Positions 11,901 through 25,524 of a stretch of 64,000 nucleotides of DNA are shown here, in pieces. Position 1 is the stretch's first letter. Every line of letters starts with the position of its first letter. The stretch comes from Beroe forskalii. Taxonomy: Eukaryota > Ctenophora > Nuda > Beroida > Beroidae. A program made the translations under genes and the position numbers. Where the stretch lies: assembly GCA_011033025.1 (NCBI GenBank), contig WFMF01000151.1:62001-126000 (forward strand), written 5' to 3'. The notes below the pieces were generated by a model. It worked only from the letters and a program-made list of their open reading frames with translations. It searched no databases and was not told the origin of the DNA.

Positions 11901-14890
11901 CCAGAGTGAAGGAGGTGATGGCAGTCACAAGGGGGCGGCCAGGCGGGCAGTATCCGGAGTGAAGAAGCCTGTGAGAGCAGTTGGGGTGGACATAAGGGAA
12001 GGAAGAAGATGCTCTCAATGATGATACCGCAGCGCAGCAGATACATGATCATGTTGCAGTTACAACACACTCAGAGGTCAGTCAAATACTGATATTTCTT
12101 CCTTGTACTGTTTGCTGTGTCCAAATATAGTTTGTACTTCTGTAGGTAGACATTTGCTGTCACTGTCAAGCTCTGTCTTGTGTTCACTGTTCACTGTTAG
12201 TGTTAGTTCGTTGTAACGAAGTCAGGGTTGACTGACAATAGATTCGATAATTTTCGATGCCTTGAAGCTGATGATGAATTTTTACATTTTTGAATTTTCC
12301 TATTTTTTTTCCAAAATTGGGCAATAGGCTTCCATTCATGTACCCAGAATACGGCTCTTCATGTTTCTAGGTCTTCTGGCACCTATGTTCATGATGCTTG
12401 GTCACCAACTCAATCAATTTCTCAACATGAGCGCGTGTGGCGCGTCAAATAGTCCATTACAATTACACAATCTGAACATTGACACCTTGATCTCTCCCTT
12501 ACTCTGATATTATGAAAGTGAATATTGATATCCTGATAAAGAGCTACGGGTTCACGACTCATTCTAACTGTATTGGACACCTCTTCGAAACATCATCTAT
12601 GCCTTCTCGAAAACATAGTTATTGGCGCGTGAATATCTTCTCCATCTTTTTACGATCTTCGAGTAAAACAGAAATACGAGTTCAACTTCTCCTTGCTCAA
12701 CTCCAACGAACGAAGAAAGACAAACTACGCTACGACTCAAATGTGGAATAAGAGCCGGAGAAGGTAAAGTATGGTCGTTGAGTAACAAAGAAAACAAAAG
12801 AGAACATTGACATTATGCAAATTGTGAAGGAGCTCCTGGGGGATGAGTTGCACGGCGTCAGCTCACTCCGACTCCTCCTCCCTCATTAATGGAGGAGGAG
12901 GAGGACCAGGGACTTGTTCTAGATTCTCCTTGGTAATCCCGGTAATCCTTCTGTGCCAGTCACCCCGGTATTTGCCTGGAAACGATCCGGTATGGTTAGA
13001 ACAGCTCACCTATCTCTCAGCAGTGTGCCATTCCAATAGTAGAAGTAGAACACTAACAACGCCATCCCAATTACCTGATATTGCTCTTCATCATTTTTCC
13101 AATTCCATTGCTGGAGGATCCCACCCGTCGCACACTCAGAGTTTATCTAAATGATTCCACCACCAGCGCCGTGATCCCTTGGAGCTCAGCTTCTCCTTTC
13201 GCTCTGACATATTTATTAGATACTTTAGATACATGCAACATTGTGAAGTGTGTGTGTCTGTGTGTCCGTTTGTCGGGAGGGGTATAGAAAGAGAGGAGGC
13301 TAAATGTTGTGTAACATCTTAACTGAAACATTGTATCATCTCTCTTCTTTCATGATATAGTTATAAGAGCTAGGAGATATATTATATTGAAACACTGCTG
13401 CTGCAGCAGCGTTGTTTCGTCCTGGTTATTGGTCCGCAACTCGTAGCCCTATAATCATTGTTCGAGCCTGTCATTAGCCTCCCGGCCAAGTTGTGCATGG
13501 TGTTACACTACCTGCCTCCACTTCGACCTCCAGAGACCTGTTGTTGTTGTTTGAGGAGACCTTCACCACCACCCTCTGAGGTCTTCAACATCAGATCATA
13601 AAACCCAGTATTCTACAACCCGTATTTAGATTGGTGTTACAACTTCTTGTTATCGCGACTCTTCTTCTCTATACCGTGCCTTATACCTTGGAGATATAAT
13701 ATACTTGGGCATATTAGCCCTCAGCAGCTTTGACTTTTGTCCAGATTCGATTTACAATGCTCTCGATAATTATCCCTCTCCTGATCTCTTGTAATACCCA
13801 CATCTTCTCTCAGATGAGCTTGGATTTACCGGTTTGTAACATTTTCATTTCAACCTTTGATCGTCCAGCCATTCTCCTCTTGCTTCTTCTCTTGCAGATT
13901 CATCGCAATGTCGACCAATGTATATTTTGTCAGTTTTTCTCAAGAACTCGCCTCATTGCCGCGTTTATAACTGCTATAGGTGCTCATCAGTCGACTGCAA
14001 CACCTCGAAGGGGCAGTTAATAGAGCCAGCAGAAAGATCCAAGATACGGGAAGATAAGAGATATGCAAATCGCTATCGCTTTATCGTGTTTAGTTTCTTC
14101 CCAATCGATAGAGGGGTAGCAGTTTTATATTGAAGAAAAACCGTTTTAACTCGGATCTTGGGACCATACTTAGCTTGTACCGGCCCTTTAAATACTCTTT
14201 CGAAGAGTTGCTTTTAACTGATGACTGCACATACGCAAAACTTTTCGAGCCGATTCCCTAATGTTCCCTAATGAGTCATGTTTCCTTATGTTCCCTAATG
14301 TCTATGTAAGCTGGCTTAGGAGTGTGGGGACTTGTCCCCAGTGATTTTAATGTTAAAACCGTTGCAAAATGAGTTGGTAGCACAGAGCCTGGCCCTTCGC
14401 TTTCTGGTGAAAAGTCACTCTTTGCAAATATCACTAACTTAAATTTTGTAAATTTTGTGAGTTTGTGTTTCATTTGAAACACGCTTATAGATTGCCATAC
14501 ATAATATGTCATGGTTTTAACTTGACATGATGTGCTCAGTGTTTCGAGATTCCAAGCCAAACTGATATAAAAAAGCTACGTTAATTGTGTAACTGGTTTA
14601 CGTTAATTCTATCGCTCTGAAATATTTCGATTTTTATCTTCAACCATATAGAAATCGTGTTGATCCATTATAGTCGAGTATTTTTTTAAATCATGGTTTG
14701 CCCATGATTTAGTATCTTCTGATTCCCTTGATATTTATATTAATAACTGCTTTGAAAGCTTGAACATTCATTCGAACTTCTTTTAAGGAAATCGGCCGTA
14801 TGGTTCTCATGGGTACTCCTACATGGATATCTAATCCCATGCCATATCCACATTCCACGTGCAAGCATCTCTCAGGAACGAGACCAAGTT
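5966..14890. other. 3' UTR of CCDC113 and start of gene desert
   Basis: No recognisable protein-coding exon, RNA gene or transposon protein was seen. The first few hundred bases must hold the CCDC113 3' UTR, though I saw no clear AATAAA close to the stop. Minor structures: a repeated AGGGTGTAACAAACT around 9,730-9,775; an octamer-like ATGCAAAT at 8,997 with a TATAAGG at 9,047; five GCTGATA motifs at 11,705-11,770; and a GGAGGAGGA run near 12,890. Open frames of 60-100 codons here look like chance frames. Confidence 0.5.
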
Positions 14891-14895
14891 TCCTC

Positions 14896-15310
14896 CGAGG
14901 TCCTATAGCCTCTAGGCTCTACCGACCTTGGTCACTCCAGTCTTCCACGACCTAGTCAGAAACCTAGGTCCAACCCCAACCACCGTCCTTATCTCAGACC
15001 ACCAACGTCAGCATTGTCTGAGCCCAGTAGGTCCTATTGCTACCACCAGCGTAGTCTGAAACCTAGGTCCTACTCCTAATTTCAGACCAGGTCCTACTCC
15101 TACCAACTTACCCTCAGACCTAGGTCCTAATCTTATGCCACCAACGTAGTCTCAGACCATCAACCTAGTCTCAGACCAGTAGGTCCTGCTCCTTCACCGA
15201 TCAGTGATCACCGAGTCTGAAACCTTGGTCTTACTGATACCACCAACCTAGCCTCACAACTAGTCTTGCTCCTACCATCGACTTAGCCTCAGACCTAGGT
15301 CCTGTTCCAC
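14896..15310. repeat. Degenerate minisatellite, CAGACCTAGGTCCTA core
   Basis: Roughly nine decayed copies of a unit of about 35-50 bp. The core is CAGACCTAGGTCCTACTCCT followed by ACCACCAACGTAGTCT. The ACCTAGGT core is itself a palindrome. Copies vary in length and carry many substitutions, so this is an old array. Confidence 0.7.
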
Positions 15311-15986
15311 TTGGTCTAGACTGCAGCGAGTTAATTCCTGCTGGATATGTCCCCAGCCAAACATTATCATGTACCCCCTTACAATGCTCCTTACCATTAG
15401 ATGATCATACAGAATACCACGCAGCCTCCGTGCTCCGACTTCATTCCTACTAAGTACCTTGCATATTTGTAATTTTGTGAATTATTATTAAATCCATATG
15501 CTATCCGAGGCAATATGAATTTTCTTACCCCCTCCGGTTACATGTTCTTGTTATGATTTTGGTTGTGCTGATATACAGACTTAATATTTACGATAACATT
15601 CGCTCGCTTTCTCACAGACTACCCCCGTTCTAGACTGAGGTTTTGAAGTGTATCTGAATGAGTGCTTGTTATGTCATGGATTGCTGACATGACTGCAGCG
15701 CTTGGCGACTCTGGGGCACCTTAATGAGCTCTGGTCATTCTCCACTGGCTGCTGCTTTCCCCGTTCCAGTGTGTGCAGTCATTCACCACAGGCTGATGGT
15801 TACTGGTGCATATATAACTCTCAGAGAGACTGACAGAGCTGACTGCCACTTCGTAGTTTTACCTTTTCCTTTGGGATCACATATTTTAATCAGGAGAGTG
15901 TGGTTTTTCCTCTGAGTTAGAGATTTGAAGTTTCGTTAAGGAAGGATCTAAGAGACTACGCCACTTTCTAGGGTGCACCTACCTGC

Positions 15987-16040
15987 TCTGTAGATGAACT
16001 GTACCTGCGCTGTACCTGCACTGTACCTGCACTGTAGATG
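15987..16040. repeat. Short tandem repeat, 11-bp unit
   Basis: CTGTACCTGCA or CTGTACCTGCG is repeated nearly four times, flanked on both sides by CTGTAGATGA. No coding role is visible. Confidence 0.75.
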
Positions 16041-17296
16041 AGTAGATGTTATGATTTTGTGAACTTATGGTGTAGAATCGGCCGTTTCTAATTATGATTA
16101 AGGAGGTTTGTCAACTTCGCGATACGACTCCTCGTCGTATCTCGTTGAAAACCTGTAGAGTGTCAAAAGGGGATTATTGACCAGAGTGTACATGTATCAA
16201 TAATGCATTATTTTGTGAAATCAGCAACCAGGCCGAAGGCCAAATTTTTAACTTGACCGATTATTGATTAATGCGTCGAATGCGGCCGATAAGCATGTTT
16301 AATGTTTATTCATGAGCAAAACCGTTTCGTCTCGCAAATGGATAAGTTCTTCATCGTTTTTAGTTCATTGTTTCTTCTTGTTCCCAAGCAAATTTCAAAT
16401 GTAATTAAATAATGCGTTAATAAAACATTAGAGTTAATAGTCGTTAGCCATTGCAATACGTAACTCATCCTCGTGACTGCTTGAATCATTAATTCTACCA
16501 TCTAAAACTTGACAGTAATAATTGATTATTGACACAGAGTTTGCCTCTTGAATTTGGAAAAGGGTCTGATTTTCATAATTTGTTGATGTGAACATTTTAT
16601 GTAGCAGATCCATCCCTCGGTGAATAGTGGAAAAAAATATGTCCGTGTCTGGCTCATCTTGGCTCATCCCTGTTCAAAATACTGAAATGATTGTTGGATA
16701 CCATTGGGAAAGTTAATTAGTCACTTAAATTGTTTCTGGTCACGTACTTATGAAGAAATGACAACTTTCATGGCATTAAAAAAACTTTTTCCTGATTTTT
16801 TGGTGAAATTAAATGCTTGCGATTTTGATGTCATCAAATGTTTGTAACTCTCAGTTACCATATCTAGACAGTTCTCGAGATAATTTCAGAATTCAGCATG
16901 TTTCGACTAATAGATTGTACTTCTACTGGAATAAAATGACCTTTGAAGCCCACTATTTGCGAATAGAGCAGTAGTCAGCGACAGTCATTTTAGACGCCTT
17001 ACTGGTTCCTGGCATGAGTTGCCGTGCGAAGCCACGCGTGGCAACGTTTCAATGTACGAGAGATGCAGATTGCTGGATGGTGACTGATTCTCATGGGCTG
17101 ATTCATGTCGACAAGTCGATCAGAATCATATTTAAATCTTTCTTGGAAATATTATGACATATACAATCGAAGTCATCAAACAAGCTCATATTAAATATGA
17201 GTAATGATGAAAATTATCTAAACAAGAATTGCGCCCGCCAGCTCGGTTGCGGTTGTCTGTCAGTTGTTCCAGTATGCAGGCGCTTAATTTCCCTCT

Positions 17297-17472
17297 CCAA
17301 TGAGCTTGATAGTTGATTTAACGCGCGCGCGCACGTGGGCGAATGATCGGTCCAGATGCACGTGATAAATTCTACGCGCGCGCATTCATCAAAATTCTTA
17401 GAACTCTTTGATGATTCGTTTTGTTGCGCGCCGTTTCTTTACTTTGTTACGTGTTACTTTGTTACGCGTTAC
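17297..17472. promoter_or_regulatory. CpG-rich cluster with CCAAT box and two E-boxes
   Basis: A CCAAT at 17297 is followed by GCGCGCGCGC running into CACGTG (17332-17337), a second CACGTG (17359-17364), another CGCGCGCG run near 17,375 and a short repeat of TTTGTTACGYGTTAC at 17,440-17,472. It is the first of several CCAAT/E-box islands in the window. No start codon exon can be tied to it. Confidence 0.35.
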
Positions 17473-17945
17473 ATTTTCTTTGCATCCCGCATCCTAATTT
17501 CTTTATTTGCTCGATTGTGAGTGGTCAATAATCAAGAAATCAGAAATGATGCAGATTGCAGGGCAGGTTCTGTAACCGGCAAAGATTATGGATTTGCTGA
17601 TTTTTACGGCCATGGACCTATCAATGATCATGATTCACTGTCCAGCTTATCACGAATTCATCACGTCTCTTAGGATTTCAAGCTGAAAATGTGAAAAAGA
17701 CAAATGACTCAAAGTTCGACAAAGCCATAAAAATAGGATAAATGTTTTGATTTCACTGTTTTATCGTATAAGGGTTCATGAAATTATGATATAGAAAAAA
17801 TAGTTTCCAAGTTAGGGTGACCTGAGCATTGAACCCGAATACCAGTCAGCTAGCCGCAGTGTGCACTTCACTCAATGCCACTACACCAAAAACTGCACAA
17901 TACTCCGACTTGACTGATATTATAAAGGAGCACTTGCTTGATGCA

Positions 17946-18090
17946 TATGACGAATTTCCCCCACATTATGACGAATTTCCCCCACATTATGACGAATTTC
18001 CCCCAAATTATGACGAATTTCCCCCACATTATGACGAATTTCCCCCACATTATGACGAATTTCCCCCACATTATGACGAATTTCCCCCAC
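17946..18090. repeat. 21-bp minisatellite, seven copies
   Basis: TATGACGAATTTCCCCCACA-type 21-bp units are repeated seven times head to tail. They are almost identical; copy 3 has AAATT for ACATT. Because 21 is a multiple of three, several frames stay open through it, giving YDEFPPH on the plus strand and MWGKFVI on the minus strand. This openness is a by-product of the unit length and is not evidence of a gene. The high identity shows a young array. Confidence 0.95.
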
Positions 18091-18239
18091 TTTCATTTTC
18101 CAGGCCCTTTTCAGATTTAACAGTACGGATAAAGGTAGTATACACCAATTCTCCCATAATCCTCAAAAACACGATCTCTGCTAACCCTCTCATTTGCCTT
18201 TTTGTAAAACAAAAACGCAATAGGAGAGGGAAAAAATAA

Positions 18240-20780
18240 TATGTTGAATAAACGATTAAATAAATAATCCAGTGAATCTAATAAAAGCTTCTTATAGTTT
18301 TTACGATCATCCATCTTTAGCATTGGACAGGTTTGAACGTGTGGAGTGGTGTCGTTGAGTTTAAAATAATGAGGGCTCATTAACAATACATAGTTTACAA
18401 GTGTCCCTGTGTGACACCGAAATAACACAATCGTAGAGGCATCTCTGCCGTAAAATACACTGAATGCTGTGCATTTATTGTAAAGAAATTCGTCCTTCAT
18501 CGATTCATTATATCTGGTCATATTTTATCGTATTTCCCTCCACCATTTAGCTAAAATTAGTCCTTCACTGGCCCACATGAATTCACAAAACTACCGCAGT
18601 GCATCACAGGAGCTGTAACACCTATATGTAGGTTGAGGTGATGTGATCCCTTGCATGAACCTTGTGGGAGTACTGAGTCATGATGGCAGAATATTAATGA
18701 AAAAAGGTTGATAGATTATCTTTTGACTCAGAAATGTTCCCCTATTGTTCAAACGAGACGTCCTTTAGTGAATTGATGTCTATTTTGTACTAAAGTAGTA
18801 CTGTTATTGAATCAGAAGGGGAATTAACTAATTTTTTCTCGTTAATGCAATAATATGTGAATCGCATTTAACCACCTGATTCATGAAGTCGGCGTTTGAA
18901 TGAGCAGCCCAGCATCCAATCATAAGAAGCATAACCTAGTCACGATGTCTGCTCCTTCCCTGTTCTGGACGGTAGCCCGTGACTTTGTAAATGTAACGGT
19001 CACGGGCCTGCCAACATGCCCATATATGGACAGGAGCAATCTAATTACTACCATATACGGTATGATTGTGTAATCTCGTAGCTGGGAACCCCTGCAGGTA
19101 TCGACCAGGCTAAGCACCCTTAGCCCTGTTAGAGCCACCACGAATCAACTTCTGAGTCCCTTCTTACCTATCAGGTGATGCGGCAACTGGGAAATGTTCC
19201 TACACTTCGCCCAATGAATAGAATTTTCAGACAATTTCAGTACCAAATTTATTGAAGTGGTTTTCTCTCTCTCGGTCCCTCTCCTTTATTTTTAACTGGG
19301 CACATGTCGCGCTACTGGTTAGTGATTAAAAAGTTAAAAGTTATCAATATATTATTGGGTAAATGTAAGTCGGATGATAGAACGGTGATTTCATATAATA
19401 ATTTGAAAATATATATGATGGACTGAGCTTTGTTATTCTACTTATGTCATGAACTGGAGAAGGAAAACACTTATAAAACGTAACTCGTATATCGGAGGAG
19501 AAGCAGACTATAAATCCCTCTGGTTTGTCTTTCGTCCTCGGAAAATGCTATAATCGGCTAATTGGCATCGCATAAATTCGGTAAAAAGGAACCCTTCTAC
19601 TTTACAGCTGCCTCGAAATCAGGAATCAGTCCCAAGTTGCTACACCGCTGGTTGATCGATTCGGGACCATCAATATTTTGCCATGAAAAATTATACTTAA
19701 AAAGGTTTATATGATAATATGTTGAGGGCTTGATGGAGGGCTTGATAGAGTTGAGATTAATAAGTTTGATTCCATTGATTATTATGTGGACAATTCAGTT
19801 GTGGGCCAAAATTAAGAAAATTCAGGTGGAATTTTAAGTTGGTTTTTGCAACTAAAAATACTTGCTGAATTACCATTGCGAAGTAACGAACAGACACTTG
19901 ACTGACTCACAGAATTTTCCATTCCTTCTCTGCGATCTCGTGTGCTCTGTCAAGATAAGCAAGTTATATATGCCCTTCTTCCGATACTACTGATTCTGAA
20001 ATGCATGATCATCCCCCAAAGTCATTCCCACGCGCGCCGTGTGTGAGGCTGTATGTCCATTCACCTGCAACAAATTCGCGTGTCCGCTTCTTCCCTGGTG
20101 GTTTCCTACTTAAGATCGGCACACCGCACATACCGATTTATCGGTGTGTACATATCGCATCTATCTGCTCGGCAGCCCCGCACAACTGTGTCGGATGTCA
20201 TGTGCATACATCCACCTCCCGCTCTTCTGCGCAGACCATCTCCTCTTCTCCTAGCTAACACTCTAGCCTGGGAGTCGAGTTCCTCGCGCGCACGCAGGTC
20301 ACCTGGGTTTTAGCCTTACGTTATTGCTACACTGTATACGGTATATAGTAAATAAGTAAATTGTTTTGTGTACCTATCGCGATTGGTTACTGGTCCGCCT
20401 TTTAACTGAGTAGCTTTGCTCGGCAAAGGACGAGGCGTAGTGTGTATGTGTGTGTGTGTACAGGGTATCAAGCCACGCTCGTGTCGTCACACTCTCGGAT
20501 ATACACTCGATACGACGCACTGACACACATACCCCTCCCCTGGAGTACCTTAGACACACAGTCGCAGAATGCGCAGCATGCAGACGCAGATAAGAGAATC
20601 ACAGACATCTCTAGCTGAGAGATTACAACCGGGGCTAATCATCTGACTGACATCAATAATTAGGAAAACAAACTGAGTGGAGTTACCATCGTGTCAATCA
20701 GTGACAAGAATTCATACTATACATAGTAGATGGGAATGAAAATATGAAAGTTGTGAGTTATAACAAACATCTTATAACTT
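18240..20780. other. Noncoding stretch
   Basis: No gene, RNA or mobile element recognised. Contains a GGGCTTGATGGA / GGGCTTGATAGA repeat at about 19,728-19,752 and a CpG-rich segment at 20,020-20,300. Open frames here lack family features. Confidence 0.4.
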
Positions 20781-20837
20781 ACCATTATAACAGGAGATAG
20801 GGCCGAGATTCGGGACAAAAACTTATCCTGAGTCCTG

Positions 20838-21145
20838 AATGATAAAAGCAACAATGATAAAATGTACACCTTATGAATGATAAAAAACATATTCGAATTT
20901 GCTTGTCAGATATAAACAGATGACAATGACAATAACAGATGTGAACATGCCACTTGCAGAAATTTTGAAAGATAAAGTGATAAGGAACACAAATGTAGTA
21001 ACGCACAGGTGAATTAAACACGAACAGATAAGGAGATATGCATGTTTTAGATAAACAGACATCCTAAACAAACAAAGTGACTGATAAGAACTTAGAACGT
21101 GTGTAGTTGAAGTGTAGATAACATAAACACAGATAACGATAAGAA
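20838..21145 (+). promoter_or_regulatory. Dense cluster of GATA motifs
   Basis: About a dozen GATAA or AGATAAG/AGATAAC motifs lie in some 300 bp, nearly all on the plus strand (GATAAAAG, GATAAAAT, AGATAAAG, TGATAAGG, AGATAAGG, AGATAAAC, TGATAAGA, AGATAACA, CGATAAGA). Spacing is irregular, so it is not a simple microsatellite. It could be a homotypic GATA-factor enhancer or a decayed repeat. Motif evidence only. Confidence 0.35.
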
Positions 21146-22639
21146 AGTGTTGATTGTACAGGTAGACTTGTTGACAGCTCTTATAACACTTATATCTATT
21201 GCTTGCCGAGCACACTGACTTGGCGACTGAGACTTACGAACAGACTTACCACCGGACATGTTGGTGTGTCGGGTGAGTGTATGCCTGCTCCGATACCACC
21301 AACTCTCTCCACTTCCCTGTGTATCGGGTGTGTGAGAGAAACATACAGGTGATAGTGTGCCAGGCTGCGCCACACACTCACCCCACACTCACCCGCCCAC
21401 CCCTATAGACTCGCTGCTCTTGGAGCAACTCACATGACTCACCGGCTCTCCTTCACGCACATGCGCGGTATCACCCACTACCAACATCCCACCCCATCCT
21501 TGCAGATAATTCCCCCCTCGTGGGGTGCCTCGTGACCTGCTAATCGGTCACGTGCCTACCTGCCATCATTTGGCCAGAACAACATTCGAGATAGCTGTGC
21601 GCGGAGAGCAGCGTTTACAGTAGCAGATAGAGGTTGAAGTGTGCATAGTTACGCTGTGCTCTAACTCGGACGAGCGAATATAACGGCCGGAAAGAAAGCA
21701 AGGGAAGAGAGGCATAGAGGAGGAAACTGTCTGAAGCAATGAGAAACAATGTAACTCATAGCAGCGCTATTAATCTTTATTTCGCGAATTATAATATTTT
21801 TGAAATGAATACTATTGTAAATTTAGCTACGGCTACTCATTGGCCTTTGTCCAGTAGATTGGCAAACATATGCGCTGTGGTTCAAGGAAAAGCCGCTAAT
21901 TGAAATCCAATCTAGGATCATCTTCATCATAGCATCAGAGAAACTAGCCAAATCATTGCCCTCTTCACAGCCACAGGAAGGGTGGTGTCCTTGTCAAAAT
22001 ACGTAGCACCAAAAACCTGTGATACAATCAGCTGTGCAGGGTGGCAACATGTATCGAAATGTAGCGGAGGAATGCCAAATAACCCTGACATTTGGTGTAT
22101 ATATCTATATATACGTATATGATGAGGGAGTATTGTAACAACACCTCCATCTGACTAAAGACCCTCCTCCAACGCTCTTGTTGGCACCCTCTCTCCCTTG
22201 AGTCTGGTAGACGACAGGAGGAAAATAAACGGTAACACAGGGCACTAGTCCGGGTTGTACATAGTGTTACTATTGCTACTAACTATCTGCATATCAAAGT
22301 GTTGCGAATATAACACACACCTGCACACACCCAGTGAGAGAGGTGTTGCCAATGACCGCTTGGCTGGTGGACGATGGTAATTAGTGTCGCATTTGTCAGT
22401 AGCTACTCCCATTACCCAATTTGTGTGAGCCGCAATATTCTCCGCCCTGCCCCAGTGCCCCATCGACCGTATCCGAGCCGCCGCAATACTCTGCCCCTGC
22501 CCCATGGACCGTATTCAAGCCACCGCAATACTCTTAGCCATGCAGTTCTTTTTCTGCTTTCCCTCAATTCTCTGTCGGAGATACTTAGGGCCTGGATGCA
22601 TCATTACTAACACCTTGGTCAATCAGGGGCTGCACTATT

Positions 22640-23185
22640 TCTGACCACATGCCAGAAAATGTCAAAATGGTCGGTGGTCCTATAGACTAAGGCCGTAAAT
22701 AACATTAAATGACATTTAATTTCTAAAAGGCCATTTTAGCATTTTCAACGATAATTTTGACTTTTTGAGGTTTGACTTTTGAATGGCCTGTCGTATATGC
22801 ACTAAATGTTTTGATTCGTTTTGATGCTTGGCAAAAAATCTTCTTCAATAAATATGCGAAATCAAAATGCAATTTCAGCCTCTTCCAGTGCACCCGCTAT
22901 TCTTGAGTCAGTTAAGGTCACCCACTTATCAAAAATGGCAAAATGGTCCCAGAAATTCATAGCCTCAACATCTTTGCCCCCCCCATCAATATACTTCCAG
23001 ATCCTTTTGGTTCTGCTTGTACCATTTAAAAGTGGACTAGTGATTCCGACCAAAATGGTCCTAAAGTAAGGCCTAAATAGTATGAAACATCGTTACCCCA
23101 ATCCAGAAGTCCAGACCCGTTTGGATCTGCTTGGACCATGTAATTGTTAAGGTGGACTAGTGATTCCAATCAATGACAGGCTATT
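22640..23185. repeat. Decayed tandem repeat, about 110-bp unit
   Basis: Two adjacent copies share CCAGA…CCTTTTGGTTCTGCTTG / CCAGACCCGTTTGGATCTGC, then ACCAT…GTGGACTAGTGATTCC. A looser third copy at about 22,645-22,710 shares AAAATGGTC…GGTCCTA…TAAGGCC. No transposon protein or clean terminal repeats were seen. Confidence 0.55.
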
Positions 23186-24256
23186 AGACAGCCTGTACTG
23201 CTCAAGGGGGCTCAGTACTAGGCTGTACCCTGCTCAGTACCAGGCTACAACCATCAGGCCGAATTCCTGAGACTCAGGGTAAGTCGGACCCTTGCTGCGT
23301 TACCCTGAGTATTCATGTTTCGCTGGTTCCAAAACCCGCATTTCGTTTCTCCTTGCCCTCCTTGTGTGCTCGCAAATAACTTGTTTTCTGACCATTCTTG
23401 CTTCACATGACAATGGAGTATGCACTCTGGGAAAGTTGTTCATCATTCATTTCGCACAAATAAAACTCTTAACTGCACACCCTTTTATTGCTAATTGAGT
23501 AATTGGGCGTGAAATTTATGCGAATCCGTGCAAAACCTTTTGTGGTACTTTAACCAGCCTCAGCCTCTAGCTGAGCTACTTGGACTGAAGACCTTGGAAG
23601 AATTAGGCTCAATTAGGTTTTGTGAAAAGGGTGGTACCTAGCCCCACCTACCTTTGCTCAGAATTCCTCTTCTTAGTGCTAACAAAAGGTAACACAAATT
23701 AAAGAATTATCAAACAATTATGGAGTACCTATTGTGAAACGATAATAATTTATCGCATTGTCTGACAATAAGTACTCCTTTCTTCTCTAAAGTACCTACA
23801 TATTGCCATAAGTAGCTAATTAGGGGCTTCAGAAACAATTCGGCATGTGTACCAGCAGTATACCGACCTTTTGATACAACTATGCAAAGGTACCAGTCAG
23901 AGCTATGCAGAGCTTATAGACTCTGAATTGACACACAGTCACATGGCATTGCCTACCAATTGACATCTGTAGCTACCAACTTACCCGAAGGGTAGATTCA
24001 TGTTTAGATCAATAAAACCAGTATATAAGGTGAAACCGCTGAGCAATGATTGACACCGATAAAAGGTGATTTTAATGCACTGATTTTAATAAAGGGTGAC
24101 ATTAACTTCATTGCTGTCATTCGGCATCAATGGGTGCCACCTGTCAATTAATGACATCATTTTGCCACTAAAGAAGGTGCTCATACTTTTTGCCATATTG
24201 AATTCATTGGAAAAACCTGGCGAGAAGTTGTCTGCCTCAGTTGTCACTTCTTTTTT

Positions 24257-24303
24257 CGAAAAATAGGTCATCACACAATATTTGTGCGATGACCTATTTT
24301 TCG
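24257..24303. repeat. Near-perfect 47-base hairpin
   Basis: CGAAAAATAGGTCATC pairs exactly with GATGACCTATTTTTCG. Inside are one mismatch, a further CACAA/TTGTG stem and a TAT loop. A third copy of GATGACCTA follows at once. GGTGATTTT at about 24,066 and AAATCACC at 24,322 could be the ends of a 260-bp MITE, but that is weak. Confidence 0.8.
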
Positions 24304-24329
24304 TGATGACCTACAATGTGTAAATCACC

Positions 24330-25520
24330 CTCTGATAAATGGAAATTTTCCTTAATATGTTCCCCAACATACCTAGAACTCCAAATGACATCTAGAAGTC
24401 AGAAAATAAGCCCTAGAACTCCCATATGGCAGAACTCTAGTGCATTAAGCACGTTTGTCTGTAGACAGCAAATCATCCGTCGATTCTACGGTTCTCAAAG
24501 AATCGTCTCGTGGTGTATGTGCTTTTTCGAAATACGATGGTCTCCAGCATTTCGAAGCTTGATTTAGTTCATCGTTTTTAGACAAATATTCATGCACATC
24601 AGAGTATGCATTTCTCAAGTTGATGGCAGCATTCAGTTCATGGTTAAAGCTTCAGACAATTCATGCATATATTCTATTTTTAATAAACTCATATATAGTT
24701 GTGCGCTCATATGCGCAAAATGCTAAAAAGCTGTGTCGGATATTTCATGATATATTAAGATTTCGAACCTGCAAATCTCTATATTTTTATTAGTACGCTG
24801 TGATCTTGGGGATAAGGGCATTTATATTTGGGCCATGTGATCAGCAAACTGGACTAGACCTGTATATAACCACCCAAATCTATATGGTTTTCTGTCATTG
24901 CCCCTTCTCAGACCCCAAGGTCATCATGTCATCCTATATAACCCAATGTCATGAGATATGTGTGTACGTAACACGGGTCATTGCTCCTGGGCTATCCTCG
25001 GCCATGTCTTGGATCTATGTAATACTGAGCCCTGGTGGTGGTGGAGGGTTATAGTGATGGAGAGTATACATGGCAGATAGACACACTCCACTCGATCATT
25101 GACCCAATCAGGGGAGGAGAGGGAGCGCTGAAGTGAAGCCAATCACCCACACTCTGCCTGAGCCTTGGTCGCGGTTGAGAGGCCTCCCTCATCACTTACC
25201 TATATATAGATATATAATACCTAGAGTGGTGATCATTGGCGACAACTACTCCTATACCTGCCACGGTGGTGGTGGCTACTGCTGCAGAGGAACGGAGGCT
25301 GATTATCACTAATATTAATGATTTACGTAGAATAGTGGCATATGCCATGCTCACCCATCACATCATACCACCCTCCTCTGCTGGCCGTTTAGTCAGAAGA
25401 GAGGCGGTGGAGGAGGAGAGTCAAAATTTATATTATATTTAGTCTGTCTCTCAGGCTAGTATATTGGTTGCAGTGATTACCAACTCGGTCAGTACTGTCT
25501 TCACATCTCCAGCAGTAGCT
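24330..25520. other. Noncoding stretch
   Basis: No recognisable exon or RNA gene. A GGTGGTGGTGG run occurs near 25,035, and two close palindromic ATATATAGATATATA segments lie near 25,200. Confidence 0.35.
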
Positions 25521-25524
25521 CCAC

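Noticed and set aside
17829..18239. 136-residue YDEFPPH-repeat protein
   Set aside because: The openness comes from the 21-bp repeat unit; the flanks have no coding signature or splice context.
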